A stretch of DNA of 34,067 bases from an uncultured Prolixibacteraceae bacterium. Its GTDB lineage: Bacteria; Bacteroidota; Bacteroidia; Bacteroidales; Prolixibacteraceae. Position 1 is the stretch's first letter; each line of letters begins with the position of its first letter. Shown piece after piece: positions 8,668-17,137 of this stretch. The position numbers were made by a program, and so were the translations under genes. Location: contig CALGIG010000084.1 in NCBI GenBank assembly GCA_937915865.1, positions 1 through 34,067 of the forward strand, given 5' to 3'. The notes beneath the pieces were generated by a model, which saw only the letters and a list, made by a program, of their open reading frames with translations, searched no databases and was not told the origin of the DNA.

Positions 8668-9333
8668 TTAAATATTCATATATTTCATCAATTGTCCAAG
8701 TCTGTCTTCATACAAATCATTAAGGCTTGATTCATCCATGTAAACGGCAACTATATTGTAATCGTACCTGACAAAAGTTTGTATAATTGCCGATAAATCA
8801 ATTACGTTTATTTTTAATGTAACAGTTAACTTTTTAGAGTCCAAAATTGGAGACACATAAAAACTTAGAATTTTTGCTTCATTTCCTTCAACAATCTGCG
8901 CAATTTGAGAAAGTGAGTAGTCAATGGAATTAAGTTCCAGAACTATTACACTCCCTGGTTCCTGAACAGCAACCAGGCTGGCAAACTTCTGAGCCATATC
9001 GAGCACAGTAATTACCCCGCAATATTGCCGATATATATCAAGAACCGGGATAGCGCTTAACTTCTGAGTTGAAATAGCTTGAAAAACTTCATAAATATGC
9101 TGATTCTCCATGACAAAAGGCGAAAGCAAATGATCGGAATAATCAGAAATAGGACGCTCAATTATATTGAGGTCATATATGATTTTATCGGAAATTACAC
9201 CCAACAATCTTTTTCCATCAACAACAGGAAGATGAGAAATTCTGAAAATTTCCATCCAGTTTAAAGCCTTTTGACCGCTGTCATTCAGGCGTAAAGGAGG
9301 CACTACTTCAGAAACCAGGCTATGAGCAATCAT
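8668..9333 (-). CDS. CBS-domain pair protein with ACT-like C terminus
   Basis: A 221-residue soluble protein. Residues 1-60 and about 70-120 each have CBS-domain features (HLPVVDGKRLLGVISD and SAIPVLDIYRQYCGVITVLD), forming a Bateman module that usually binds adenosine nucleotides. From about residue 126, GSVIVLELNSIDYSLSQIAQ begins a region that looks like an ACT domain with a beta-alpha-beta pattern. No catalytic domain is present, so a sensor or regulator role is likely. It directly precedes nadK with almost no gap, which makes an adenylate- or NAD(P)-related input to NadK an attractive but untested idea. The order CBS protein - nadK, divergent from pdxJ, is one I recall from other Bacteroidota. 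Confidence 0.85.
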   Translation of the reverse strand: MIAHSLVSEVVPPLRLNDSGQKALNWMEIFRISHLPVVDGKRLLGVISDKIIYDLNIIERPISDYSDHLLSPFVMENQHIYEVFQAISTQKLSAIPVLDIYRQYCGVITVLDMAQKFASLVAVQEPGSVIVLELNSIDYSLSQIAQIVEGNEAKILSFYVSPILDSKKLTVTLKINVIDLSAIIQTFVRYDYNIVAVYMDESSLNDLYEDRLGQLMKYMNI

Positions 9334-9399
9334 TTTTTTAAGTTTTTAATACGGTCAGAATCAAATCTTAATCGTAAATTGCAGACCTAAAATTTAGTT

Positions 9400-10113
9400 A
9401 TGACCAGACTAAGTGTAAATATAAATAAAATAGCAACACTGCGAAATTCGCGCGGCGGAAATACCCCAAGCGTTATTGATGCAGCTATTAATTGCCAGAA
9501 ATTTGGTGCACAGGGAATTACTATTCATCCAAGGCCTGACGAACGTCATATTCGCAGACAAGACGTTTTTGATATTAGACCAATTATTACTACTGAATTT
9601 AACATTGAAGGATACCCTAGTGACGATTTCATACAAATGGTTATTGATGTAAAAGCACACCAGGTAACTCTTGTTCCAGATTCGCACGACCAACTAACTT
9701 CTGACCACGGTTGGGATACTATAAAACATCAAAGTTTTTTGAAAGAAGTAATTGCCCGGTTCAAAACAGCAGGAATACGTACATCGATATTTGTTGACCC
9801 GGATTTGGCTGCAATAGAAGGAGCCAAGGAAACCGGTACTAATCGCATCGAATTATACACCGAACCTTTTGCTTCGGCATACCCGGTAGACCCTGTAAAA
9901 GCTGTTGCCCCGTTTATTGATGCTGCAGTTCTGGCACATAAACTTGGATTAGGAATTAATGCCGGGCACGATTTGAGTTTGAAAAATCTTCGTTTTTTCC
10001 ATGTTCATGTTCCTTACCTCGACGAAGTTTCCATTGGCCATGCGCTAATCGCAGATGCTCTTTATCTCGGGTTAAAAAATACCATCCAGGATTATCTTTC
10101 CTGCCTGCAATAA
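9400..10113 (+). CDS. pdxJ: Pyridoxine 5'-phosphate synthase
   Basis: Joins 1-deoxy-D-xylulose 5-phosphate and 3-amino-2-oxopropyl phosphate to give pyridoxine 5'-phosphate, the last step of the DXP-dependent vitamin B6 route. The protein has 237 residues, full length for the family. It is a TIM barrel opening with LSVNINKIATLRNSRGG (the N-terminal catalytic and substrate loop). HPRPDERHI, ELYTEP and GLGINAGHDL are conserved active-site and phosphate-binding stretches. It is divergent from the CBS-domain gene across 66 bp, and the alpha/beta-hydrolase gene follows after 7 bp, so the two are probably one transcript. Other pdx genes are not in the window. Confidence 0.97.
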   Translation: MTRLSVNINKIATLRNSRGGNTPSVIDAAINCQKFGAQGITIHPRPDERHIRRQDVFDIRPIITTEFNIEGYPSDDFIQMVIDVKAHQVTLVPDSHDQLTSDHGWDTIKHQSFLKEVIARFKTAGIRTSIFVDPDLAAIEGAKETGTNRIELYTEPFASAYPVDPVKAVAPFIDAAVLAHKLGLGINAGHDLSLKNLRFFHVHVPYLDEVSIGHALIADALYLGLKNTIQDYLSCLQ

Positions 10114-10120
10114 ACTGAAA

Positions 10121-10933
10121 ATGAATCTTTTTTTCAGAGAAGAAGGGAAAGGATTTCCAATTGTAATTGTACATGGGCTTTACGGATCGTCGGACAACTG
10201 GCTTACGGTAGGGAAAAAACTTTCGGCAAACTACAAAGTTTTCATGATCGACCAACGTAACCACGGGCGTTCTCCAAATTCCGACGAACACAATTACGAG
10301 GCAATGACAAATGATTTGGCTGAATTTTTCGATCATCAAAAGATCGAAAAAGCCATTGTGATGGGACATAGTATGGGAGGAAAAACTGCCATGAGCTTTT
10401 CAGCCGATTATCCGGAACGAATTGAAAAATTAATTGTGGCCGATATTGCTCCCAAAGATTATTTTCTTTTGAACGACGAAAGTCAGTATTACCTGCACTA
10501 TAATATACTTCGGGCCATGCTCGAAATCGATTTCAGCAGGATTGAAAGCCGAAAACAAATTGAAGATTTCCTGAGCGAACGAATTGACAGTTTTCAAATC
10601 GTACAATTCCTTTTAAAAAGTGTCAACCGTAACAAAGAAACCAACCGATTTGAATGGCGATTAAATGTACCAGTTTTGTATGACAACCTCGATGAAATAA
10701 TTAAGGGAGTCAATGCATATTGGTTCGACGACCGATTACCCATCAAAAATTATCCAGTGCTTTTTATTAAGGGAGCAAACTCCAATTATATTCTTCCTGA
10801 AGATTATCCGTCAATCCGGAGGATATACCCCGAAGCCGAAATTGTAGAAATACCCAATGCAGGTCATTGGCTTCATGCCGAACAGCCCCAACTTTTTATG
10901 GAAACACTCATCAATTTTCTGAAGAAAAAATAG
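10121..10933 (+). CDS. Alpha/beta-fold hydrolase (YbfF-like esterase type)
   Basis: A 270-residue cytoplasmic hydrolase without a signal peptide. IVHGLYGSSDNW (His18-Gly19 region) provides the oxyanion hole, DQRNHGRSP the conserved turn, and GHSMGG the nucleophile elbow with Ser84. NAGHWLHAEQP near the C terminus carries the catalytic His. The pattern DQRNHGRS plus GHSMGGK is that of the YbfF/BioH-like esterase group acting on short acyl esters or thioesters; the substrate cannot be deduced. It lies 7 bp behind pdxJ, and the pairing probably reflects shared transcription rather than a B6 role. It is convergent with malQ, 40 bp away, without an obvious terminator between them. Confidence 0.9.
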   Translation: MNLFFREEGKGFPIVIVHGLYGSSDNWLTVGKKLSANYKVFMIDQRNHGRSPNSDEHNYEAMTNDLAEFFDHQKIEKAIVMGHSMGGKTAMSFSADYPERIEKLIVADIAPKDYFLLNDESQYYLHYNILRAMLEIDFSRIESRKQIEDFLSERIDSFQIVQFLLKSVNRNKETNRFEWRLNVPVLYDNLDEIIKGVNAYWFDDRLPIKNYPVLFIKGANSNYILPEDYPSIRRIYPEAEIVEIPNAGHWLHAEQPQLFMETLINFLKKK

Positions 10934-10973
10934 TTATTGCTTCACGTCGTTACCGAAACAAAAATGTCACTTT

Positions 10974-12449
10974 CTACCTATTGTATTTCTCAGTAATTTG
11001 CTTCAAAAAACGCTTGTGATTTGGACGCAATTGACTCCAGGTAAAGCGCCATCCCCAATTTCCTGAGGCAATTCCTGGGGTATTCATCCGTGCAGTAGAA
11101 TCGAGGCCTAGAATATCCTGCATTGGAGCAACAGCTGTTTGGGCAGTTGAGGCCCATGCGTATTCCATAAAATTAAAAACAAACTGTTTCCCTTTTCCGG
11201 CTACGTATTTATGCAATAATCTCCGCTCTTTTTTATCGATTGAATTGAACCATCCCAAAGATGTATCGTTATCGTGAGTCCCGGTATATACCAGAAAATT
11301 AGGTGAATAATTGTGAGGAAGATTCAGGTTCAATGTATCCGACCCAAAGGCAAATTGCAAAACTTTCATCCCAGGCAACTTAAAATCGTCGCGAAGTTTC
11401 TCAACTTCAGGGGTAATAATACCTAAATCCTCGGCAATTATTTCCAGCGTACCCAAATGTTCTTTCAGCTTGCCAAATAGTTCATGTCCTTTTGCCGGTA
11501 ACCATTTTCCAACAACAGCAGTTTCTTGTTCGGCCGGGATTGCCCAAAACGATTCGAGGCCACGAAAATGATCGATACGAACCCTGTCAAACATTCTCAG
11601 GTTAAAATGAATTCGGGCAAGCCACCAATCGAAATCACGCTCAGCAACACGCTCCCAATCGAAAACAGGGTTTCCCCAAAGCTGACCGGTTTCGCTAAAA
11701 TAATCAGGTGGAACACCTCCAACCTGAGTTGGTTTTGCTTCATCATCAATTAAAAAAATATCCTGATTTGCCCAAACATCAACACTATCGAACGAAACGT
11801 ATAAAGGAATATCTCCTATAATTTTTATGCCTTTCGAATTAGCGTAGCTTTTCAGTTTATACCACTGTCTGAAAAACACAAATTGTAAAAACCGGTGAAA
11901 ATCAATAATCTCATGCAATTCGACAAAAGAAGTTTTTAACGCCTCAAAATCACGAAAAACCAATTTTGTGTCCCAGGTATTCCAAACTGTTCCTTTATGT
12001 TTAGTTTTTAATGCACGAAAATGAGCATAGCCATCGAGCCACCATGAATGATGCTGCATAAAATTATGATACTCATCACGGAAACGATCAAAATTCTTCC
12101 TAAAACCCTTAAATGCTTCATCAAGTATTCCTAGTTTCCACTCTTCTATTCTTTCAAATTCAACAGTCTTAGTTTTAAATTCGGGATAAATAACCGCATC
12201 CTTTGAAATGAACCGGTCGGTAATTAATTGATCCAAATCGATAAACATTGGGTTTCCTGCGAAAGCCGAATAACATTGATAAGGAGAATTTCCGTAACCA
12301 ACCGGACCAAGTGGCAAAATTTGCCATATTTTTTGTTTTGTCTGTGCAAGAAAATCAACAAACAGGTAAGCATCTTTTCCCATACACCCAATTCCACCTT
12401 CGCCGGGAAGGGAGCTGATATGCAGCAAAACGCCGCTACTTCTTTCCAT
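10974..12449 (-). CDS. malQ: 4-alpha-glucanotransferase (amylomaltase, GH77)
   Basis: Disproportionates maltodextrins by moving alpha-1,4-glucan segments, for glycogen or starch metabolism in the cytoplasm. At 491 residues it is the compact bacterial/DPE1-like form, without the N-terminal starch-binding modules of the longer DPE2-like type. It opens with SSGVLLHISSLPG, the usual start. GDIPLYVSFDSVDVWAN, RIDHFRGLESFWAIP (nucleophile Asp), IAEDLGIITPEV (acid/base Glu) and GTHDNDTSLGWF (third carboxylate Asp) are all intact. The start overlaps the end of the upstream oxidoreductase gene by 14 nt, so the two are translationally coupled. Confidence 0.96.
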   Translation of the reverse strand: MERSSGVLLHISSLPGEGGIGCMGKDAYLFVDFLAQTKQKIWQILPLGPVGYGNSPYQCYSAFAGNPMFIDLDQLITDRFISKDAVIYPEFKTKTVEFERIEEWKLGILDEAFKGFRKNFDRFRDEYHNFMQHHSWWLDGYAHFRALKTKHKGTVWNTWDTKLVFRDFEALKTSFVELHEIIDFHRFLQFVFFRQWYKLKSYANSKGIKIIGDIPLYVSFDSVDVWANQDIFLIDDEAKPTQVGGVPPDYFSETGQLWGNPVFDWERVAERDFDWWLARIHFNLRMFDRVRIDHFRGLESFWAIPAEQETAVVGKWLPAKGHELFGKLKEHLGTLEIIAEDLGIITPEVEKLRDDFKLPGMKVLQFAFGSDTLNLNLPHNYSPNFLVYTGTHDNDTSLGWFNSIDKKERRLLHKYVAGKGKQFVFNFMEYAWASTAQTAVAPMQDILGLDSTARMNTPGIASGNWGWRFTWSQLRPNHKRFLKQITEKYNR

Positions 12450-13542
12450 TATTCTGAATTAAATTCCTGTAAAACTTTAGATAATCAGCCGTTTCGCGTA
12501 CAATTCGTTGTACAGATAGCCCATGCCTTAAATCGGGAACAAACGCCTTTGTGTCCTTTCCTCCCAAGAACAAATAATGCGCATGTATCATCGAACGTAA
12601 CCACCCCGGAGGTACATGTCCTGATGGGAAGCTGGTAATTGGCAAATAATTACTGCCAACAATCTGCCTGGTCCATTGCCCCGTTTCTTCCATATAATAT
12701 TCGAAATAATCAACTGAATGAGAAGAATAACGCAACATGCCGTTCTCAGCATAAATTTCGAGCGCTACCAAATCGCCGCTGCCCGAACTAATACGACTGG
12801 CCGACATTGTTCCGGCAGCTTTACTTTCAGGATGAAATAAAGTTATTGAACTAAACAAATCGGAATCAGATGGTACATCATCAAAACTTCCGGCTTGAAA
12901 AGCACTGGTTATTTGCAAAGAATTGCCTAGAAAAGCCATTAAAAGGCTAATTCCATGCGAACCCAAATCGGCCATCGCTCCGCCATCGGGAGCTGGAGTT
13001 AACCGGGTAACACGCTTTTCGCGATAGGATTTTTGCAAATAGTCGCCATGGTAATATTTTAAATCGAAATGAATAGGTTTACCTAATTTACCTGAATTCC
13101 AGAAAGCCAAAGCCTCTCGTACCGAAGCAGTTAGCAAATATTGAAATCCAACCTGGATTTGTTTACTGAAAGAGGCGGCAATTTCTGCCATTTCCAGTTC
13201 CTCACACAAATTAGAACAAACAGGTTTTTCGAGATAAATTCTTTTTACCGACGGCATTTCGAGAGCCATCTTAAGATGTTCGAAATGAACTTTATTTGGA
13301 CCTAAAATAAAAACGGTATTAATTTCAGGATTGACTGCAAATTCAGTTAATTTTTGAGCATTTCTGAAGCCAAATTTTGCAGCAAAAGCATCGCTGCTTT
13401 CCATTCGCGAAGCACAAGCCGCGACAAATTCAATTTCAGGAACTTCGGAATAAAAATACTTAAGCGAATTAAGCGCAAAGGCATGAGAGCGGGCTATACC
13501 ACCACAACCGAGGAATCCGATTTTTATTTTTTCTGCACTCAT
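12436..13542 (-). CDS. Gfo/Idh/MocA family oxidoreductase
   Basis: A 368-residue NAD(P)-dependent oxidoreductase. The Rossmann signature GFLGCGGIARSHA begins near residue 9, and LEKPVCSNLCEE near residue 100 has the EKP motif with the catalytic-site Lys. FDLKYYHGDYLQ and GGAMADLGSHGISLLM, in the C-terminal alpha/beta domain, include the conserved Asp and His of the substrate pocket. No signal peptide is present, so it is cytoplasmic. Substrates in this family range over sugars, inositols and amino sugars, and the sequence does not single one out. It overlaps malQ by 14 nt, suggesting a sugar-related role. A -7 promoter box lies 24 bp upstream. Confidence 0.9.
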   Translation of the reverse strand: MSAEKIKIGFLGCGGIARSHAFALNSLKYFYSEVPEIEFVAACASRMESSDAFAAKFGFRNAQKLTEFAVNPEINTVFILGPNKVHFEHLKMALEMPSVKRIYLEKPVCSNLCEELEMAEIAASFSKQIQVGFQYLLTASVREALAFWNSGKLGKPIHFDLKYYHGDYLQKSYREKRVTRLTPAPDGGAMADLGSHGISLLMAFLGNSLQITSAFQAGSFDDVPSDSDLFSSITLFHPESKAAGTMSASRISSGSGDLVALEIYAENGMLRYSSHSVDYFEYYMEETGQWTRQIVGSNYLPITSFPSGHVPPGWLRSMIHAHYLFLGGKDTKAFVPDLRHGLSVQRIVRETADYLKFYRNLIQNNGKK

Positions 13543-13565
13543 AAAGGTGTACTGAATAAAAGCCC

Positions 13566-13573
13566 CAAAAATA
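13566..13573 (-). promoter_or_regulatory. -7 promoter element of the oxidoreductase-malQ operon
   Basis: Read on the - strand, TATTTTTG matches TAnnTTTG exactly, 23 bp ahead of the oxidoreductase ATG. An upstream TTG lies slightly beyond the normal 19-21 bp spacing, so the -33 box is weak. Its position between the GH51 terminator and the gene supports the call. Confidence 0.45.
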
Positions 13574-13613
13574 ACGATTTAGCAAAATAAATGACACAAT
13601 TTTGGATAATAAA

Positions 13614-13643
13614 ACTGCCCGATCGACGAATCGACCTGGCAGT
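13614..13643 (-). terminator. Rho-independent terminator after the GH51 gene
   Basis: Read on the - strand, ACTGCC pairs with GGCAGT, enclosing a second TCGA-TTCG-TCGA stem, and is followed by TTTATTATT. It starts 34 bp past the arabinofuranosidase stop and separates that gene from the oxidoreductase-malQ operon on the same strand. Confidence 0.75.
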
Positions 13644-13676
13644 ATATCAGTTGTAAGTAAACCGATTGATGATTTC

Positions 13677-15221
13677 TTATTCGAGCTCCAAAGCTACAAT
13701 TGACTTCCCGGGAATACTGACCTCAAACTTATTATCCGTAAGCTTTTTTATATTTTTAAATGTTGCAGGAACAATTACTTCAGGCTTTTCAAAAGTATTT
13801 ACGCTATTGAATGACGGTGCAGTTAAAATTGTCGCTGAATTGATCTTCAAAATTTCTTTTCCTGAAAAAATGATTTCAAGCTTCATTTCTTTAGCCGGAT
13901 TAATGTTGCTAAGAGTCACATGAATTTTCCCATTTTTATCAATTGAGGTTGAACTACTGATAGCCGGAATGTCTTCTTCACCATGTTTGTACGATTCAGC
14001 AAAAAGACTCGATGGCAGCAAAGTGGCATCCTGGTGTACATTGTACATTTTAAACACGTAATAAGTTGGCGTCAAAACCAGTTGATTTCCTTTAGTTAAT
14101 ATCATAGATTGCAACACATTAACAACCTGGGCAATATTGGCCATACGTACACGGTCGCAATGTTTGTTCAAAATATCGAGTGTATTCGAAGCAATTAAGG
14201 CGTCGCGCATGGAGTTTTGCTGAAATAAATGACCTGGGTTTGTTCCCGGCTCAACATCGGTCCAAATGCCCCATTCGTCAACAAACAAAGCTACTTTTTT
14301 GCTTTTGTCGTATTGATCCATTACCATTGAATGGCGGGTAACATACTCGTCCATTTTCAATGCTTTTTTCAACCCAGAGAAATAAAGATCTTCGTTGAAG
14401 CCTGTAGCTGCCGACTTGTTATTCCAGCCTTCGCCTGCAATAGTGTAATAATGAAGCGACAATGCATTCATGTTGTTACGGCCTTTTTCCATCAATACTT
14501 TGGTCCAGTTGTAATCGCTGTCGTTCGATCCGCAACCAACACGTTCAAATTTATCACCACCGTACATATTGGCATAATTCGAATATTGCTTCATCAAATC
14601 AGCGTAATATTCAGGGGTCATGTTTCCACCGCATCCCCAGCTTTCGTTACCAATACCGAGAAATTTCACGTTCCATGGTTTTTCACGGCCATTTTTTCTT
14701 CTGAGGTTGGCCATTGCCACATTATCATCCGAAGTCATGTATTCAATCCAGTCAACCATTTCGCCAACGGTTCCAGAACCAACATTGGCCGAAATATAAG
14801 GATCGCAGCCCAACATTTCACAAAGGTTTAAAAACTCATGTGTTCCGAAACTATTGTCTTCAACGGTTCCGCCCCAGAAAACATTTTTAATTTTTGGTCG
14901 CTCGCTTTGCGGGCCAATTCCGTTTTTCCAATGGTAAGTATCGGCAAAACAACCACCAGGCCATCGCAGAACAGGTACTTTTAAAGCTTGAAGCGCTTCA
15001 AGTACATCTTTCCGGTAACCATTTACATTTGGTATTGGCGAATCTTTACCAACCCAAATGCCATCGTAAATGCAACGGCCCAGGTGTTCGGCAAACTGCC
15101 CATAGATATTTTTATTAATCTGATTCTTTCCGCCGGCGGCGTCAATCTGAAGCACGTTAACCTGCGCGTTCATCGTAAAGGCAACGAGTAACAAAATAAT
15201 TAGAAACGATAATTTTTTCAT
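13677..15221 (-). CDS. Exported alpha-L-arabinofuranosidase, GH51
   Basis: Removes terminal arabinofuranosyl groups from arabinan or arabinoxylan side chains. The 514-residue protein begins with a signal peptide (about residues 1-19, ending MNA before Gln), so it acts in the periplasm or beyond, unlike many cytoplasmic GH51 enzymes. VLRWPGGCFADTYHW (near 84-98) is a family hallmark, GIGNESWGCGG carries the acid/base Glu193, and VDEWGIW carries the nucleophile Glu316. The last 120 residues form the all-beta C-terminal domain. It has its own promoter and terminator, with no SusC/SusD or other polysaccharide-locus genes alongside. It is divergent from the nuo operon. Confidence 0.94.
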   Translation of the reverse strand: MKKLSFLIILLLVAFTMNAQVNVLQIDAAGGKNQINKNIYGQFAEHLGRCIYDGIWVGKDSPIPNVNGYRKDVLEALQALKVPVLRWPGGCFADTYHWKNGIGPQSERPKIKNVFWGGTVEDNSFGTHEFLNLCEMLGCDPYISANVGSGTVGEMVDWIEYMTSDDNVAMANLRRKNGREKPWNVKFLGIGNESWGCGGNMTPEYYADLMKQYSNYANMYGGDKFERVGCGSNDSDYNWTKVLMEKGRNNMNALSLHYYTIAGEGWNNKSAATGFNEDLYFSGLKKALKMDEYVTRHSMVMDQYDKSKKVALFVDEWGIWTDVEPGTNPGHLFQQNSMRDALIASNTLDILNKHCDRVRMANIAQVVNVLQSMILTKGNQLVLTPTYYVFKMYNVHQDATLLPSSLFAESYKHGEEDIPAISSSTSIDKNGKIHVTLSNINPAKEMKLEIIFSGKEILKINSATILTAPSFNSVNTFEKPEVIVPATFKNIKKLTDNKFEVSIPGKSIVALELE

Positions 15222-15530
15222 CTTGAAATCGGGTTTATTTATAGGTTTTTACTTTTCGATTTCAAAGCAACAAAAAAATAATTGTCCGGCAAACACTTTA
15301 TTTTATACAACACAATATTAATTTTTCTTAAAGTCAGTATTTGATAAATATTTAAACAATAATTGTGCAATCGATTTCCTATTATTTTTTTGTTAAAATG
15401 AGAATAGAACCTGCTAAATATTTTGAAAAAAACTAGTTTAAAAATCACCTTTGTTAGCAATCAAAATTAAGCACTGCTTGTGAACAATTGTGTTTATTGA
15501 TCGTTTAATTTTTGCACAAATTTTATAAAC
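15222..15530. other. Divergent intergenic region between GH51 and nuoA
   Basis: 309 bp, AT-rich, holding the 5' leaders of two divergent transcripts. A promoter for the GH51 gene can be proposed at 15263-15293. No convincing TTTG-N19-TAnnTTTG pair is seen for nuoA; TAATTTTTG near 15506 is one base too long between TA and TTTG. A 73-codon open frame on the - strand here (15239-15460) is Lys- and Phe-rich and not credible as a gene. Confidence 0.6.
15263..15293 (-). promoter_or_regulatory. Promoter of the GH51 gene
   Basis: Read on the - strand, TTTG (15290-15293) is followed after exactly 19 bp by TTGCTTTG (15263-15270), which differs from TAnnTTTG at one base. The spacing is canonical for Bacteroidota. 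The predicted start is near 15256, leaving a leader of about 35 nt. Confidence 0.45.
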
Positions 15531-15893
15531 ATGCCTCAAGATTATATACCAATTTTAATTCAATCGTTAGTAGTTCTAGGTTTTGTCATTACTACTATGG
15601 TTGTAACCCATTTTCTGGGACCCAAACGAATTTCAAAAGCCAAACTTGAAAATTTCGAATGCGGAATTGAAGGTATGGGAAATGCAAGAAGCCCTTTTTC
15701 TGTAAAGTATTTCCTGATTGCAATTCTTTTTGTTTTGTTCGATGTTGAAGTTATTTTTATGTATCCATGGGCAGTAAATTTTAAAGAATTAGGAAAAGAC
15801 GGCTTCATCGAGATGCTATTGTTTATGGTACTTGTTTTGGTAGGTTTTATTTACATTCTGCTAAAAGGTGCTTTGAAATGGGATAAAAAATAA
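15531..15893 (+). CDS. nuoA: NADH-quinone oxidoreductase subunit A
   Basis: The first gene of the complex I operon. The 120-residue inner-membrane protein has three predicted helices (about 10-30, 62-84 and 92-113). The loop KLENFECGIEGMGNARSPFSVKYF contains the conserved Glu-Cys-Gly and the Arg-x-x-Phe-x-V-(K/R)-(Y/F)-(F/Y) stretch of NuoA/ND3, and FDVEVIFMYPWA is the second conserved block. The cysteine loop lies near the quinone site at the junction with NuoB and NuoD. nuoB starts 19 bp after its stop. Confidence 0.97.
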   Translation: MPQDYIPILIQSLVVLGFVITTMVVTHFLGPKRISKAKLENFECGIEGMGNARSPFSVKYFLIAILFVLFDVEVIFMYPWAVNFKELGKDGFIEMLLFMVLVLVGFIYILLKGALKWDKK

Positions 15894-15912
15894 TTCAGGA
15901 AGGAACAGAAAA

Positions 15913-16467
15913 ATGACACAAATTATTACAAAGCCCAATGTTGTTGAAGCGCCTGAAGGTATTTCAGGAGAAGGATATTTTCTTACATCATTAGACAAAG
16001 CAGTTGGCCTGGCCCGTAAAAACTCGCTGTGGCCACTTCCTTTTGCGACATCGTGCTGCGGAATTGAGTTTATGGCAACTATGGCCGCTACATACGATTT
16101 GGCCCGTTTTGGATCCGAAAGATTAAGCTTTTCGCCACGACAAAGCGACTTGCTGATGGTGATGGGAACAATTGCCAAGAAAATGACACCTGTTTTACGC
16201 GAAGTATACATACAAATGGCCGAACCCAAATGGGTAATCGCTGTTGGCGCCTGTGCGTCGAGCGGAGGAATATTTGATACTTACAGTGTTTTGCAGGGAA
16301 TTGACCGCATAATTCCGGTTGACGTTTATGTTCCGGGATGCCCTCCTCGTCCCGAGCAAATTATTAGCGGAATCCTGAAAATTCAGGATTTGGTTGGTAA
16401 CGAATCGTTGCGCCGAAGAAACTCCGAAGCTTACAACGAACTTTTAGGAAAATATAACATAGAATAA
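15913..16467 (+). CDS. nuoB: NADH-quinone oxidoreductase subunit B
   Basis: Carries iron-sulfur cluster N2, the last cluster before quinone, in the peripheral arm of complex I. The protein has 184 residues. The four ligands are visible: the tandem Cys48-Cys49 in TSCCGIEF, Cys114 in VGACASSGG and Cys143 in PGCPPRPEQ. The C-terminal part ends in a charged tail without further motifs. It lies between nuoA and nuoC; the 73-bp gap before nuoC holds only a short AGCTA/TAGCT inverted repeat. Confidence 0.98.
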   Translation: MTQIITKPNVVEAPEGISGEGYFLTSLDKAVGLARKNSLWPLPFATSCCGIEFMATMAATYDLARFGSERLSFSPRQSDLLMVMGTIAKKMTPVLREVYIQMAEPKWVIAVGACASSGGIFDTYSVLQGIDRIIPVDVYVPGCPPRPEQIISGILKIQDLVGNESLRRRNSEAYNELLGKYNIE

Positions 16468-16540
16468 GCTACTAATTAGCTGAAATTGATTAAGTTCAAC
16501 AACACATTCAGGTGACTCTGAAACTCTAAAAAACAAAATC

Positions 16541-17050
16541 GTGTATCAGATTAATCAAGAAAGAGATAATTTGGTAATTAGCAAGTTAACCAACCAGTTT
16601 GGTGATGCAATACTCGATCATGAATTATTGACCGATATGCTCTGCTTAACTGTTCAAAAAGGTTCTCTTCAGAATATTATGCTGTTTTTGCATAATGACC
16701 ATGAGTTGCAATACAATTTTCTCACATCTTTATGCGGAGCGCACTATCCTGAGACCAATCGGTTGGGAGTGATTTATCATCTTCATAGCTTTGCCAATAA
16801 CCACCGGATAAGGATAAAAACTTCAACTGAACTAGAAAAGCCATACATATCAACAATAACATCAATATGGCCGGCTGCCAATTGGCAGGAAAGAGAAACC
16901 TACGATTTTTTCGGGATCATTTTTGATGGGCACCCGAATTTAAAAAGGATACTGAATGTTGATGAAATGACTTCATTCCCCTTGAGAAAAGATTTTCCGC
17001 TGGAAGATCAAACCAGAGAAGATAAGGATGACTCGATGTTTGGACGGTAA
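16541..17050 (+). CDS. nuoC: NADH-quinone oxidoreductase subunit C (30-kDa type)
   Basis: A structural subunit of the hydrophilic arm that packs against NuoD and NuoB. The protein has 169 residues, with NuoC and NuoD as separate proteins rather than fused as in E. coli. The signature NWQERETYDFFGIIFDGHPN is followed by LKRIL and by PLRKDFPL near the C terminus, exactly as in the 30-kDa family. The best start is GTG at 16541; no ATG occurs before the conserved part. The gap to nuoD contains direct repeats. Confidence 0.95.
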   Translation: MYQINQERDNLVISKLTNQFGDAILDHELLTDMLCLTVQKGSLQNIMLFLHNDHELQYNFLTSLCGAHYPETNRLGVIYHLHSFANNHRIRIKTSTELEKPYISTITSIWPAANWQERETYDFFGIIFDGHPNLKRILNVDEMTSFPLRKDFPLEDQTREDKDDSMFGR

Positions 17051-17057
17051 AAATAAA

Positions 17058-17129
17058 GTCTCAGTATTCAGTCTCAGTTAACACAGACTGGTTACTTGAA
17101 ACCTGGAATTTAAAAACTTGGAATTTGAA
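17058..17129. repeat. Short direct repeats in the nuoC-nuoD gap
   Basis: GTCTCAGT occurs at 17058-17065 and 17071-17078, 13 bp apart. AACCTGGAATTTAAA (17100-17114) is followed directly by the similar AACTTGGAATTTGAAA (17115-17130). The repeats fill most of the 87-bp gap between nuoC and nuoD. Similar strings are, as I recall, common in Bacteroidota intergenic DNA. Confidence 0.6.
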
Positions 17130-17137
17130 ACTTAAAA

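Noticed and set aside
14331..14831. 166-codon frame opposite the GH51 gene
   Set aside because: Antisense shadow; the GH51 frame has intact catalytic motifs through this stretch.
13677..15221. Polysaccharide utilisation locus around GH51
   Set aside because: No SusC/SusD pair, regulator or other glycoside hydrolase is adjacent; malQ and the oxidoreductase form a separate transcript.
15239..15460. 73-codon frame upstream of GH51
   Set aside because: AT-rich composition only, overlaps the promoter, and has no recognisable protein features.
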